Assembly: GCA_947503285.1 (NCBI GenBank)
Contig: CANNDD010000004.1
Location: 62,001 to 126,000 of the forward strand
DNA from: an uncultured Croceitalea sp.
GTDB taxonomy: Bacteria; Bacteroidota; Bacteroidia; Flavobacteriales; Flavobacteriaceae
Length of the DNA stretch: 64,000 nucleotides
Direction of reading: 5' to 3'
The position numbers were made by a program, and so were the translations under genes. Below are positions 52,454-61,655 of this stretch, piece by piece. The first letter of the stretch is position 1; the number at the start of each line of letters is the position of its first letter. The notes under the pieces are model-generated. The model saw nothing but the letters and a program-made list of their open reading frames with translations, searched no databases and had not been told where the DNA came from.

Positions 52454-53341
52454 TCAAACCGCATTTTGCTGTTTACCTCGATGCTTCCAACGTTTGTGGG
52501 TCCAAAAATAATATTCGGGGGCTTCGTATATGGCTTTTTCAGTCTCGGCCAGAAAAGCATCCGTTATTTCATAATTCGGTGCTGCACTAGGTGTTTCGGT
52601 GAGGCATTTGAAGGTAGCTTCATAGTACCCCCTTTTTAATTTCCTAACCTTAAGATAGAGCGGAATCAAATTGTACTTTTTACAAAGTTCTTCCCCTCCC
52701 ACATGCACGGGAACCGTTATGCCCATGAATTTTCGCCAATACTTGGTTCTGGAAACCATGGGCGATTGGTCGCTTAAAATACCTACTGTAAAGGTTTCTT
52801 TACCCTTCGACAGTCTTGAAATAATACGGGGGGCCTCATAAGTCCTGATAAGCGTGGTGCCGAACTTACCCCTGATATCACGAATTAGTTTATCGAAATA
52901 TTTATTTTGGATTTTTTGATAAATGCCATAGCCATGGGAATCCATTTGTGTGTTTATGGACAAGGCCCATTCCCAACTGGCATAATGCGATATCATGGTC
53001 ATACAGTTGTATCCATTTTGCTCCAATTCGTTTAAAACGGAAATGTTGGTTACCTGATAACGCCGTTGCATCTCTTCATTGGAAATACCAAGGGTTTTGA
53101 CCATTTCTAAAAACATATCGCACATATGGCGATAGAATTTTTTCCGGATCTTGAGAATTTCATCTTTTGATTTATCCGGAAAGACCAATTCCAAATTATT
53201 CCGTACTACTTTTTTACGATATCCGATGACTGTATAAATAAGATGGAACAGTACATCTGAAATCGTATAAATAATTTTGAATGGAAGTCTTGAGATTACC
53301 CAGAGTATGGGGTAAACCAGATAGAAAACTAACAATTGCAT
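52454..53341 (-). CDS. LpxL/HtrB-like lipid acyltransferase
   Basis: 295 residues. Membrane-associated lysophospholipid-acyltransferase-superfamily enzyme, probably adding a secondary acyl chain to lipid A. An N-terminal hydrophobic segment (LLVFYLVYPILWVISRLP) anchors it. The catalytic HX4E motif is HYASWE (119-124), and SKGKETFTVGILSDQSP is the second conserved block. Length and order agree with the family. It diverges from the rhomboid gene (53 bases between starts). Confidence 0.87.
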   Translation of the reverse strand: MQLLVFYLVYPILWVISRLPFKIIYTISDVLFHLIYTVIGYRKKVVRNNLELVFPDKSKDEILKIRKKFYRHMCDMFLEMVKTLGISNEEMQRRYQVTNISVLNELEQNGYNCMTMISHYASWEWALSINTQMDSHGYGIYQKIQNKYFDKLIRDIRGKFGTTLIRTYEAPRIISRLSKGKETFTVGILSDQSPMVSRTKYWRKFMGITVPVHVGGEELCKKYNLIPLYLKVRKLKRGYYEATFKCLTETPSAAPNYEITDAFLAETEKAIYEAPEYYFWTHKRWKHRGKQQNAV

Positions 53342-53394
53342 GTAAAAAACGTATGCGCAAATATAGCTATATTTGACGCCAAACTTAAGCTGCC

Positions 53395-54045
53395 ATGTAT
53401 AATTTGCATTTAGCTACAATAGCGATTATAGCCGCCAATGTATTGGTTTCACTTCGTGGTTTCAACGATCAAAATTTCTTTGAACGATATAAGTTCAGTA
53501 TCGGGGCCATTAAAGCCGGCCAACGGGAACGTATGTTTACGTCAGGTTTTTTACATGTTGACATATCGCATCTTTTTTTCAATATGTTCACGCTCTATTT
53601 TTTTGCGAATGTGGTCATTACTTGGTTCGGACCGACCAAATTTTTAATCATTTATTTTATCAGTCTTGTAGCGGGTAGTTTACTAGCTTTGTTTTTTCAT
53701 AAAGATGAACCTTACTATAGTGCAGTTGGGGCTAGCGGGGCGGTAACGGGTATATTGTATGCAGCCATTCTTTTAAAACCCGATATGCAATTGGGTATTT
53801 TGTTCATTCCGATTCCGTTACCAGCTTATGTTCTCGGTATTGGATATCTGTTGTATTCCATTTACGGAATGAAGAGCCGCTTGGGCAATATTGGACATAC
53901 CGCACATTTTGGCGGGGCCATTGGGGGCTATGTGATCACGTTACTCTTCAGACCGAGTCTTTTGGTTACGGATACGCTTATGGTGCTATTATTGGCACTT
54001 CCCATTGTTATTCTCTTCGTTTTAGCAAAAATGGGCAAAATTTAA
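53395..54045 (+). CDS. rhomboid family intramembrane serine protease
   Basis: 216 residues with six hydrophobic segments. The catalytic dyad is Ser114 in GASGAV and His171 in AHFGGAIGG. The oxyanion-stabilising HLFFNMFTLY stretch (59-68, with Asn63) and the GFLHVDISH loop before it are also recognisable. Rhomboids cut substrate membrane helices; targets are unknown here. The enzyme looks complete and active by motif. Confidence 0.9.
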   Translation: MYNLHLATIAIIAANVLVSLRGFNDQNFFERYKFSIGAIKAGQRERMFTSGFLHVDISHLFFNMFTLYFFANVVITWFGPTKFLIIYFISLVAGSLLALFFHKDEPYYSAVGASGAVTGILYAAILLKPDMQLGILFIPIPLPAYVLGIGYLLYSIYGMKSRLGNIGHTAHFGGAIGGYVITLLFRPSLLVTDTLMVLLLALPIVILFVLAKMGKI

Positions 54046-54192
54046 AGTAAAGTAGCGGGCGAATACACTTAAAGTAATTTTTGATTCGTTCAGATGCAGT
54101 TGGTTGTCGTTCGTCGAAATCTGGTTTTCATGCGGTAATAAGTTTAGAACTTGCACGTTAGATAGTGAACTTACAAACCGAACCTACTAGTT

Positions 54193-55830
54193 ATGTATAA
54201 GAAATTACCCCCGGTTCTTGTATTGGTGCTTTTTATTTTTTCATGTTCTGATACTACCACTGTTTTTGAGCAGGAAACCGATAACCTGCAACTAGAGACC
54301 AATAATGTCGTATTGGAAAACAGTCTTGTTTTTGATAAAAGTGGTGTTCTTGAAATCTATGGAGAAGACACTAATGGAGGGGAACAGGCAAGATTTGTCG
54401 ATGAACAGGCCGGTGATTACCCGTTGACGTTGGTTGCCCAAGTGCAACCCCCTTCGTACAGCGGTGGTGGGGAAAATCTAACCGCATCCCATGTGCACAT
54501 TGACGGTGACTATGCCTATGTTTCTTACAATACGGTAAATGAAATATATGCCGGTGGTATTGACATCATTTACGTAGGCGACCCCAATAGGCCTCGGGTC
54601 ACTTCACGTCTGTATTATACCAATGCTGACATCAGCTCATTACAATACGACAATGGTAACGTCTATGCCGTAGGTGGGGTGGATTCTGAAAAATCGGCAT
54701 TGGCGACGGCAAACTCATTTGTTGCCAAACTTCCCGTATTCAATGGCAGGTTTGATTTTAGTGGCGGAATCACTTATGGCTTTCAAGAGGGGTTTGTGGC
54801 CACGGATATCTCGGTTACGAATGAAAATGTGCTCATGACCAGTGGAAAAGACGGTTATGTGACTGCATTTGATAAAAATAGCTTAGAAATTATTACCGAG
54901 GCCCCTTATCAAGATTTACGATCGGTAGTCGCCAAAGAAGGGAGAACCATGGTATTGGATGCTAGTATTGGCGTATTGGTATTAGACGATAATCTAGAGG
55001 TGACCAACCAAATTGCCATCAACTCTGATTTTAGGGTAGCGGATAAGAGAACCCTTGATTTCTCTGGAAACCAAATTGTTGTGGCAGAAGGGGAAAGGGG
55101 TGCAGGTATATACAATGCGAATACTGGTGCGTTTCAAGAATACGTACCCATACTTATTAGGCCAGATGACGTTGCAGACACGAATATTGTTACCAATGCA
55201 ACTGCATTGAACGATGGGGCATTGTTAATGGCCAACGGGGGAGCGGGACTATGCCTCTCTGAGGATAATGGTTCTGTAGATTTGGTTGGTATCATAGAAT
55301 TGGACGGTTCCATCAACTATGTGGCATCAAAGGGAGATTATATTTTTGCTGCTTCAGGACGTGAAGGACTCCAAATCATAAAAATGAACAAGCCTTCTGA
55401 AGACTTAGAAGCAAGATGTGCAGATACCCCAGTTTATGAAGGAAGCGCCAACTTACGTGTTGGAGCATCACAGACCTTGGCCTATAGTGGATCAAAACGT
55501 TTTCGTCGGATTGAAGTGGAAGGTTCCTTACTATTATGTGGGACTTGGACGGTCAATAATAATGTCGATATTTTAGACAATGGTCTTTTTGAAATGCGCG
55601 GAACATTTATATGTGCCAGAAACAATAGAAGAAGAAATATCACTGTAGGTGAGAACGCTACTTTTAGGGTTGAGGGAGATTTGACCATATATGGCGACCT
55701 AATATTGGAAGAAGGGGCTACCATTGAGTTTATTGGCCCAGATTCTAGGGTCAATATTTTCGGAAGCGTCGACAAAGATACCAATGCCAACGTGCTTGGT
55801 GACTTTGAAGATATTCAAGGCAAATTCTGA
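54193..55830 (+). CDS. lipoprotein with beta-propeller-like (LVIVD-type) repeats
   Basis: 545 residues. The signal ends in IFSC (lipobox, about 16-19). The central region has repeated blade-like segments (HVHIDGDYAYVSYN, SSLQYDNGNVYAVGG, VATDISVTNENVLMTSG, TLDFSGNQIVVAEG, NYVASKGDYIFAASGREG), fitting the LVIVD beta-propeller style found on bacterial cell surfaces. From about 420 to the end a beta-rich tail follows (RFRRIEVEGSLLLCGTWTVN; ENATFRVEGDLTIYGDLILE), which looks like short beta-helix rungs. Function is unknown, perhaps surface adhesion or scaffolding. Confidence 0.7.
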   Translation: MYKKLPPVLVLVLFIFSCSDTTTVFEQETDNLQLETNNVVLENSLVFDKSGVLEIYGEDTNGGEQARFVDEQAGDYPLTLVAQVQPPSYSGGGENLTASHVHIDGDYAYVSYNTVNEIYAGGIDIIYVGDPNRPRVTSRLYYTNADISSLQYDNGNVYAVGGVDSEKSALATANSFVAKLPVFNGRFDFSGGITYGFQEGFVATDISVTNENVLMTSGKDGYVTAFDKNSLEIITEAPYQDLRSVVAKEGRTMVLDASIGVLVLDDNLEVTNQIAINSDFRVADKRTLDFSGNQIVVAEGERGAGIYNANTGAFQEYVPILIRPDDVADTNIVTNATALNDGALLMANGGAGLCLSEDNGSVDLVGIIELDGSINYVASKGDYIFAASGREGLQIIKMNKPSEDLEARCADTPVYEGSANLRVGASQTLAYSGSKRFRRIEVEGSLLLCGTWTVNNNVDILDNGLFEMRGTFICARNNRRRNITVGENATFRVEGDLTIYGDLILEEGATIEFIGPDSRVNIFGSVDKDTNANVLGDFEDIQGKF

Positions 55831-55846
55831 GATAGGCAAATTACCA

Positions 55847-55885
55847 AATAAAAGCCGCTATCCAGGTCAGGTAGCGGCTTTTATT
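55847..55885. terminator. bidirectional terminator, 14-bp stem
   Basis: AATAAAAGCCGCTA (55847-55860) pairs perfectly with TAGCGGCTTTTATT (55872-55885), with an 11-base loop. It lies between the convergent lipoprotein and thioredoxin genes. Confidence 0.9.
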
Positions 55886-55903
55886 GTTCATTGATATGGA
55901 TTC

Positions 55904-57019
55904 TTAATCAAGCAGTTCCGCAACCTTTTCTTCTAAGGCAGGGCCTCTTAGGTTTTTTGCGATGATAACCCCATTTTCATCCAATAAAAAAGCTGCGGGT
56001 ATCGCATTGATATTATACATTTTGGCAATGGGATCCTGAAAATATTGAAGGTTGCTGATATGGTTCCATTCTAATCCATCCGCTGCTATGGCCTGGGTCC
56101 AATCCTCCGCTTTACGATCTAGAGAAACCCCCACAATATTCAATCCCTTATCCTTGTATTTATTATAAACTGACACGATATTCGGGTTTTCCCTTCTACA
56201 GGGTTTACACCAGGCTGCCCAAAAGTCTACAAGGATAACTTTTCCCTTAACTTCATTTAAAGCCAAAACATCTCCGGTTGGGGTTGGACCCGAAAATTCC
56301 GGGGCAGGCGAACCTATAGCTGTAACCGACAACTCTTTAAGTTTCTTTTCGACACGCTTTCCCGTTTCGGTAGCCTTTATTTCAGGAGTCAAAATATCAA
56401 AAAGTTCTTTCAGTTCTTTCACCGAGAGTGCTTTGGTAGTTACCGTTTTATCAAGAATCAAAACAGAAATCAACGCATCTGGATTTTTCTTAATAAAATC
56501 CAACTCATAATTCTTAGCCTGTTCTTGTAGATCGAAATATTCTTCACGTAATGATTCTATGGCAGCCGTATCCTGTTTCATCCTAGCGTCTCTAAGATCA
56601 TCGCTAAATGATTTTGAAATCGATGCCATTTTTCGACCTTCATCCAAATATTCCATAAAGACGACATTTTGTGGGGTACCTTTGACCTTGGCAAAAGCCA
56701 AACTATCTTTTTGTGCCTCAAAAGAGATGTTTCCGTTCTCTACAATTAAAGGTGAATTACCTTCTTGTCCGTCTATCATTATATAATGCACACGGGGTTC
56801 ATCAACCTTCCCTTGAAATTGAAAAGTACCATTCGTTATGGCAGCAGTATCCACTTCTATCAGATTTCTGGCTAGGGAATCAGCGGTCTTAAGAAAGACT
56901 TTGGTTCCATTTTCAATCTCCCCCGTAAATTGTCCGTTTATTTCGAAACTTTCCGGTTTCGTATTACACTTTGCAAAAAGCAAAAGGGCAAACAGACCTA
57001 GAGCAATTTTTTTGAACAT
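55904..57019 (-). CDS. TlpA-type thioredoxin with DUF4369 domain
   Basis: 371 residues from the start at 57019 (MFKKIALGLFALLLFAKC, a signal, possibly a lipoprotein). The frame is open to 57073, but that tail precedes the signal. Residues about 25-130 fit DUF4369 (NGQFTGEIENGTKVFLKTAD, TFQFQGKVDEPRVHYIMIDG). A thioredoxin fold follows with active site WCKPC (in WAAWCKPCRRENP) and the cis-Pro loop NAIPAAFLLDENG. It should reduce disulfides of periplasmic proteins, as TlpA/ResA do for cytochrome c maturation or other clients. Confidence 0.9.
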   Translation of the reverse strand: MFKKIALGLFALLLFAKCNTKPESFEINGQFTGEIENGTKVFLKTADSLARNLIEVDTAAITNGTFQFQGKVDEPRVHYIMIDGQEGNSPLIVENGNISFEAQKDSLAFAKVKGTPQNVVFMEYLDEGRKMASISKSFSDDLRDARMKQDTAAIESLREEYFDLQEQAKNYELDFIKKNPDALISVLILDKTVTTKALSVKELKELFDILTPEIKATETGKRVEKKLKELSVTAIGSPAPEFSGPTPTGDVLALNEVKGKVILVDFWAAWCKPCRRENPNIVSVYNKYKDKGLNIVGVSLDRKAEDWTQAIAADGLEWNHISNLQYFQDPIAKMYNINAIPAAFLLDENGVIIAKNLRGPALEEKVAELLD

Positions 57020-57106
57020 AAAATATTTTTTTACAAAGTTACTTATATACAGGGCATAAAAAAAGTGCTCCATTGAAGCACTATGAATCTTTAAAAAGAT
57101 GATGCC

Positions 57107-57601
57107 TTAAAATTGATATCGAAGTCCTAAAGCAATATCAAACAGAAAGTCGTTGTCAAATCCATCAAATCCTAACAAGCCAATCTCAGGTCTAATATCC
57201 AATGAGATCAACAGGGGAATATCAAAATCATATTCAATACCTAGGTTACCTGCTACGAATACAAAAATACCATCGTTGTCCTCACCACTGGGGATGGGCT
57301 CAAAATCGACACTACCGACACCGCCACCAACACCATAATACCAGTTAAAACCGCCATCTAAATTGTGTACCCATTGGTAGACTCCGGCCAACTTAAAAGC
57401 GTTGAATTCACGACTGTTCCGTATTCCGAGATTGAATTCGGCCCTGTTGTAACGACCGATGGATTTTTGGTATGATATTTCTGCTCCAAAACCATCGCTA
57501 TCCCCCAAGCGGAGCCCAAGGGTGTGTTCTGAGATACTTTGGGCATTTACAAATACTGTTGTAAATACGAAAACACAGGTAAAAATTGTGGTAATCTTCA
57601 T
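57107..57601 (-). CDS. predicted outer-membrane beta-barrel protein
   Basis: 164 residues with a signal peptide (MKITTIFTCVFVFTTVFVNA). The mature part is alternating strands (FGAEISYQKSIG, AEFNLGIRNSREF, FNWYYGVGGGVGSVDF, FVFVAGNLGIEYDF) and ends in LGLRYQF with a C-terminal Phe, the barrel-assembly signal. It resembles small eight-strand barrels. Transport or structural function is unknown. Confidence 0.78.
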   Translation of the reverse strand: MKITTIFTCVFVFTTVFVNAQSISEHTLGLRLGDSDGFGAEISYQKSIGRYNRAEFNLGIRNSREFNAFKLAGVYQWVHNLDGGFNWYYGVGGGVGSVDFEPIPSGEDNDGIFVFVAGNLGIEYDFDIPLLISLDIRPEIGLLGFDGFDNDFLFDIALGLRYQF

Positions 57602-57604
57602 AAG

Positions 57605-57638
57605 TTGCTCTTTTAGTTGAAAATTAAGAATAGCTTTG
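57605..57638 (+). promoter_or_regulatory. candidate promoter of the FAD/Fe-S oxidoreductase gene
   Basis: TTG (57605-57607), a 23-base spacer and TAGCTTTG (57631-57638) fit the Bacteroidetes consensus at the upper end of allowed spacing. It predicts a leader of about 45 bases before the TTG start codon at 57691. Confidence 0.4.
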
Positions 57639-57690
57639 TTTCAGCTATGTTGAAATTAAACTTATTTTTCGGTCCAAAAATTGTTCCAAA

Positions 57691-60597
57691 TTGAAAAAAA
57701 AATTGTTTTCAAGCCTTTCACAAAGTTTAAATGGGGAATTGTTAAATGATGATTTGACAAAGGCCCTTTATGCCACCGATGCTTCTGTATACCGCAAGTT
57801 GCCTATGGCAGTTGCTTATCCTAAAAATATTGGGGATATCAAAACATTGATAGCATTCGCCACTGAAAATCAAATCGGTTTAATACCAAGAACTGCAGGA
57901 ACTTCTTTGGCCGGACAATGCGTTGGGGACGGTATTGTGGTCGACACCTCAAGGCATTTTACTGAAATTCTACATCTCGATAAAGAAAAAATGGAAGTAA
58001 CGGTGCAACCCGGGGTAGTGCGCGACGAGCTCAATCAGTTTTTAAGGCCGCATGGTTTGTTTTTTGGGCCGAATACCTCCACTTCGAACCGTTGCATGAT
58101 CGGTGGCATGGTGGGTAACAACTCTTCGGGTACGACTTCGATTCAATATGGGGTGACCCGAGACAAGACAATGACCTTAAAAACAGTTTTATCTGACGGA
58201 AACGAAGCGACTTTCAAGGCCTTGTCTAAAAAAGAATTTGAAGAAAAAACAAAGGAAACGGGGTTAGAGGGAACGATTTATGCCACATTATGGAACGAAC
58301 TATCAAACAAAGACACCCAACAAGAAATTGGGAAGGCGTTTCCGAAACCACAAATTCATAGGCGTAATACGGGTTACGCTGTCGATGAAGTGCTAAAGAG
58401 TTCAGTTTTTGGCGAAACCTATGAAGACTTCAATATGTGCAAGTTGCTCAGTGGCAGTGAGGGCACCTTGGCATTCACCACGGAGATTACCTTGGCATTA
58501 GACCCCTTACCTCCTAGATTTGCTGCTATGGTTGCTACACATTACCATACCCTTGAAGATTGTTTGAGTGATGTCGCCCCAGTAATGCAGCATAGCCTTC
58601 ATCTCTGCGAGATGATGGATAAGGTCATTTTGGATTGTACCAAAAATAACCGGCAACAACTTTCCAATCGATTTTTTGTAGAAGGTGATCCAGCTGCTAT
58701 CTTAATGTTGGAAGTAAAGGCGAATGACGAAGAAAAACTTAAAGATGAAGTCTCTAAACTACAACAGACAATTTCGAAATCAGGATTGAGCTATGCGAGC
58801 CCCGTGCTTTACGGTGACGACATTCAAAAAGCAATTGAGCTGAGAAAAGCGGGCTTGGGCCTTTTGGGCAATATGGTCGGGGATCGAAAGGCAGTGGCCT
58901 GTATCGAAGATACTGCTGTAGCCTTGGAGGATTTAAAGGATTTTATTGGAGAATTCACCCACATCATGAAAGGGTACAGGCAAAGTGCAGTGTATTATGC
59001 CCACGCTGGGGCAGGGGAACTGCATTTACGCCCGATACTGAACCTTAAAGAATCGAACGATGTGAAACTCTTTCGATCCATTACTACAGATGTTGCCAAA
59101 TTGACAAAAAAGTATAAAGGTAGTTTTAGCGGGGAGCATGGTGATGGAATTGTAAGGGCAGAGTTCATCCCCTTAATGATAGGGGAGCGCAATTACGAGT
59201 TGCTCAAACGTATTAAAAAGGCGTTCGACCCCCAAAATATCTTTAACCCGGGCAAGATTGTGGATGCTTTTCCCATGGATGAATCACTGCGATATGAAAT
59301 AGACCGTGAGGAGCCGAAGATTAGCACGTTATTGGATTTTTCAGATAGTGAGGGCATTTTAAAGGCAGCTGAAAAATGCAATGGAAGCGGGGATTGTCGT
59401 AAAACACATCAAATGCCTGGGGCTATGTGCCCCAGTTACCATGCGACCAAAAATGAAAAAGATACTACTCGGGCCAGGGCAAATGCGCTACGGGAGTTTT
59501 TGACCAATTCAGATAAGCCCAACCAATTTGATCATGAATCGCTAAAAACTGTTTTTGACCTGTGTTTGAGCTGTAAGGCCTGTGCCAGTGAATGTCCGAG
59601 TAATGTTGATATAGCAAGCTTAAAGGCTGAATTTCAGTACCAATACCAAGAAACGAATGGTTACTCTAATCGCAGTAAGTTGTTTGCGCATAATACCAAA
59701 ATAAATAAGTTGGCGAGTAAGGTAGCTGGCTTGACGAATACGGTCTATAAGTCGCCTTTGGGGAGTTTGCTCAAAAAAGTATCGGGAGTTGCCGCAGCAC
59801 GCAGTTTCCCAAAAGTATACGACTTTGATTTTGAATCCTATTTAAAGGCTTTGCAGAGTAAGTCAAACAGTAAGGGAAAAGTCATACTCTATATAGATGA
59901 GTTCACGAAGTATCTTGATGTCGGAGTTGGTAAAGATGCCATCTCCCTTTTAACCGGTTTGGGTTACGAGGTCGAACTATTCCATGCTGAAAGTGGACGT
60001 ACCTATTTATCGAAAGGTTTTTTAAGGGAAGCGAAACAATTGGCCGTCGATAATAGTCAAATATTAGGTGGCTACGCAGATAAAAACTTACCGGTTATTG
60101 GGCTGGAACCTTCAGCCATATTATCTTTTAGGGACGAATACAAAAGATTGCATGGTGATGTCGTATTGGCCAATAAAATAGCGGACAATTGCTTTTTGAT
60201 AGAGGAATTTCTTGCGCGCGAGATTGAAAAAGGCAAATTGGACAGTCGTTATTTCACCAAAGAGGTCAAACAAGTAAAAATTCATAACCACTGCCATCAA
60301 AAAGCCCTATCCAATCAAAAGGTGACTTTTGATATTTTGAATTTACCCGAAAACTATGAAGTGACCATAATTGCATCAGGATGCTGCGGTATGGCGGGTT
60401 CTTTTGGTTATGAAAAAGAACATTACGATGTGAGCATGCGAATTGGGGAACTAAAATTATTTCCAGCGGTTAGAAAAGCACCGGTAGATACGATAATTGC
60501 TGCAAATGGCACCAGTTGTCGTCATCAAATCATGGATGGCACCAAAAGAGCCGCACTGCACCCCGTCAGCATCTTAAAACAAGCATTAGTCCCCTAA
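57691..60597 (+). CDS. fused FAD-binding and Fe-S oxidoreductase (D-lactate/glycolate dehydrogenase type)
   Basis: 968 residues. An FAD-binding PCMH domain (LIPRTAGTSLAGQCVGDGIVV, CMIGGMVGNNSSG) and FAD-oxidase C domain lead to ferredoxin-like Cys clusters (CNGSGDC from 563; CLSCKACASECP from 625) and two CCG-type cysteine domains (HNHCHQKAL; ASGCCGMAGSFGYEKEH). This is the GlcD-GlcF/LldEFG-like fusion that oxidises 2-hydroxyacids and passes electrons to quinones. The start codon is TTG (MKKKLFSSLSQSLNGEL). Later ATGs would remove part of the first domain, so TTG is favoured. Confidence 0.9.
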   Translation: MKKKLFSSLSQSLNGELLNDDLTKALYATDASVYRKLPMAVAYPKNIGDIKTLIAFATENQIGLIPRTAGTSLAGQCVGDGIVVDTSRHFTEILHLDKEKMEVTVQPGVVRDELNQFLRPHGLFFGPNTSTSNRCMIGGMVGNNSSGTTSIQYGVTRDKTMTLKTVLSDGNEATFKALSKKEFEEKTKETGLEGTIYATLWNELSNKDTQQEIGKAFPKPQIHRRNTGYAVDEVLKSSVFGETYEDFNMCKLLSGSEGTLAFTTEITLALDPLPPRFAAMVATHYHTLEDCLSDVAPVMQHSLHLCEMMDKVILDCTKNNRQQLSNRFFVEGDPAAILMLEVKANDEEKLKDEVSKLQQTISKSGLSYASPVLYGDDIQKAIELRKAGLGLLGNMVGDRKAVACIEDTAVALEDLKDFIGEFTHIMKGYRQSAVYYAHAGAGELHLRPILNLKESNDVKLFRSITTDVAKLTKKYKGSFSGEHGDGIVRAEFIPLMIGERNYELLKRIKKAFDPQNIFNPGKIVDAFPMDESLRYEIDREEPKISTLLDFSDSEGILKAAEKCNGSGDCRKTHQMPGAMCPSYHATKNEKDTTRARANALREFLTNSDKPNQFDHESLKTVFDLCLSCKACASECPSNVDIASLKAEFQYQYQETNGYSNRSKLFAHNTKINKLASKVAGLTNTVYKSPLGSLLKKVSGVAAARSFPKVYDFDFESYLKALQSKSNSKGKVILYIDEFTKYLDVGVGKDAISLLTGLGYEVELFHAESGRTYLSKGFLREAKQLAVDNSQILGGYADKNLPVIGLEPSAILSFRDEYKRLHGDVVLANKIADNCFLIEEFLAREIEKGKLDSRYFTKEVKQVKIHNHCHQKALSNQKVTFDILNLPENYEVTIIASGCCGMAGSFGYEKEHYDVSMRIGELKLFPAVRKAPVDTIIAANGTSCRHQIMDGTKRAALHPVSILKQALVP

Positions 60598-61467
60598 ATC
60601 CGCTTTCATTTTTTCAGACGACGGAATAGGCTCGTTTTCCCTCGCGGACTGTTCGGATATCGAAGCGACAAGCTCATCCATATCCATATGCTTAACATCA
60701 TCATCCACATAAAAGGGTAGCAACTTGTCATGGTCGTAATGATAGATCTTCCAACGCTTAAAAGAGTATTCAAGTGCTGTAAGGTTTTCTACCCAATCCC
60801 CCGAATTCAAATATAGGGTCTTACCATGCCTGTTTTCATAAAGCTCTTTTTTGGGCTGGTGTATATGCCCACAAATAACGTAGTCGTAATGATTCTCGAT
60901 AGCCAGGTCAGTGGCCGTCTTTTCAAAATTATTGATATACTTTACAGCGCCTTTGACACTGGCCTTGATTTTTTTGGATAGTGAATATTTACCCTTTCCC
61001 AGTTTTTGAAGTACCCAATTGACCACACGATTCAGTAAAATCAACAAATCATAACCCTTGCTACCAAGTTTGGCCAGCCATTTGGCATTCTGGATGGACA
61101 CATCAAAAATATCACCGTGAAAAATCCATGCTTTTTTCCCGTCTAGGTTTAAAACTACTTTATTCGAGATTTGAATATTGTTCAAAGAAGTGCCGTCAAG
61201 CTTTCTGAGCATTTCGTCATGATTTCCGGTGATGTAATTCACCTTGGTGCCCTTGGCCGCCATTCCGATGATTTTCTTTACCACACGTAAATGTGAGGGC
61301 GGAAAATAACGCTTGTTGAATTGCCAGATATCAATGATATCCCCGTTGAGCACTAGGGTTTTAGGGTCAATACTGTTCAAATAAGCGAGCAATTCATCTG
61401 CATGACAACCATAGGTGCCCAAATGCACGTCTGAAATTACCGCTACCTCTACCTTACGCTTTTTCAA
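60586..61467 (-). CDS. UDP-2,3-diacylglucosamine diphosphatase-like metallophosphoesterase
   Basis: 293 residues. Calcineurin-like phosphoesterase with the full metal set: DVHLGTYG, LNGDIIDIW, ITGNHDEML, IFHGDIFD and VICGHIHQP. The arrangement and extra helical segment match LpxH-type enzymes of lipid A synthesis used by Bacteroidetes, but only the fold is certain. Its stop region overlaps the end of the oxidoreductase gene by 12 bases in convergent orientation. aroC starts in the opposite direction 188 bases away. Confidence 0.87.
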   Translation of the reverse strand: MKKRKVEVAVISDVHLGTYGCHADELLAYLNSIDPKTLVLNGDIIDIWQFNKRYFPPSHLRVVKKIIGMAAKGTKVNYITGNHDEMLRKLDGTSLNNIQISNKVVLNLDGKKAWIFHGDIFDVSIQNAKWLAKLGSKGYDLLILLNRVVNWVLQKLGKGKYSLSKKIKASVKGAVKYINNFEKTATDLAIENHYDYVICGHIHQPKKELYENRHGKTLYLNSGDWVENLTALEYSFKRWKIYHYDHDKLLPFYVDDDVKHMDMDELVASISEQSARENEPIPSSEKMKADLGD

Positions 61468-61627
61468 TACCGATTAGTTTTTTGCAAAGAACGAACGTAA
61501 TCATAAACCTACAATTAATTTGAGGTCAAGTATTTATAAGCATATCGTTAAGTTAATATTACCAAGAAATAGCAATGTTTAGAAATCCTTAAGTGCATAT
61601 ATCCTTTTCTAAAAAACAATTAACATT

Positions 61628-61635
61628 TACCTTTG
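61628..61635 (+). promoter_or_regulatory. -7 box of aroC
   Basis: TACCTTTG is an exact TAnnTTTG box ending 20 bases before the aroC start codon. The -33 region has only a weak match (TTTTC at 61605-61609). Confidence 0.5.
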
Positions 61636-61655
61636 AGGACTTTTAAAATAAGACT

